Below, one piece after another: positions 63,902 through 64,000 of a DNA stretch of 64,000 bases. The translations under genes and the position numbers were made by a program. How positions within the stretch are numbered: the stretch's first letter is position 1; the number at the start of each line of letters is the position of its first letter. Under the pieces are notes generated by a model that ran no database searches, had not been told where the DNA came from, and worked only from the letters and a program-made list of their open reading frames with translations. This stretch comes from Flavobacteriia bacterium (GTDB lineage Bacteria; Bacteroidota; Bacteroidia; Flavobacteriales_D; Crocinitomicaceae), in assembly GCA_947450325.1 (NCBI GenBank), contig CANFUT010000002.1, forward strand, positions 1-64,000, written 5' to 3'.

Positions 63902-64000
63902 TTAATCAGCAAAGAATGTTAAACGGTCTACTAGGAAAGTGAATTCGAAAAATTGGATGATAAATTGATCGTCATTTTGTTTTTTCGTCAAAAGTTGACT
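63902..64000 (-). CDS. Possible C-terminal fragment of a gene cut by the right edge
   Basis: The minus strand is open from the right edge to a TAA at 63902-63904 and encodes 32 residues (ending FFAD). It is not interrupted and lies just upstream of the M42 gene, so it could be the end of a neighbouring gene, but there is too little sequence to recognise. Confidence 0.3.
   Translation of the reverse strand, partial: SQLLTKKQNDDQFIIQFFEFTFLVDRLTFFAD

Overview
The window looks like a chromosomal segment of a low-GC member of the Bacteroidota, most likely Flavobacteriales; a Crocinitomicaceae/Fluviicola-like host is a guess. The signs are type IX secretion (T9SS) C-terminal sorting domains, a propeller histidine kinase paired with a LytTR regulator, TonB-dependent receptors with a carboxypeptidase-like N-terminal domain, Bacteroidota-type aspS, queA and recJ, promoters of the TTTG / TAnnTTTG type, and starts without clear Shine-Dalgarno sequences.

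Layout. 1-0.5 kb: the edge of a probable ISAon1-like transposase gene, a decayed GIY-YIG nuclease gene and a tRNA-like tail. 0.7-9 kb: a sensor/regulator pair, a small lipoprotein, and a cell-surface group made of a T9SS protein, an outer-membrane barrel and a long collagen-like protein with five near-identical Cys-containing repeats. 9.3-16 kb: aspS, a lipoprotein, a WG-repeat protein and an AAA/DUF4143 ATPase. 16-26.5 kb: the accessory region. It holds two paralogous HTH-like/helical proteins, a decayed third copy, a KAP P-loop NTPase operon with a tail-anchored membrane protein and a 57-residue basic peptide, two proteins that resemble the uracil-DNA-glycosylase superfamily, a Bro-N protein and a three-blade mini-propeller. 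26.8-34.7 kb: a solute symporter, queA, a metB-like gene with an SDR gene, an M43-type secreted protease and a hypothetical gene. 34.9-43.3 kb: an SBBP-repeat surface protein followed by a tightly packed P-loop / ABC transporter / lipoprotein / outer-membrane cassette and a periplasmic isoaspartyl peptidase. 43.3-50 kb: mnmE, a TonB-C-domain protein, small genes, a GNAT enzyme and recJ. 50-60.6 kb (minus strand): a peptide-binding lipoprotein translationally coupled to a TonB-dependent receptor, hemA-hemC-hemD, and a free-methionine-sulfoxide reductase / Ig-like lipoprotein / UPF0104 operon. 60.7-64 kb: a PolB-like exonuclease, a lipoprotein, an M42 peptidase and a partial gene at the right edge.

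Most of the window is ordinary housekeeping and envelope biology. The best candidate for an undescribed system is the compact operon at 17.3-22.1 kb: a duplicated beta-rich small protein, a tail-anchored membrane protein, a KAP NTPase without membrane segments, a tiny basic peptide, a UDG-like protein and an outer-membrane barrel. It sits among repeat-flanked regulators, a Bro-N gene and gene debris. Its function cannot be read from sequence; a defence or DNA-linked envelope role is inference only.
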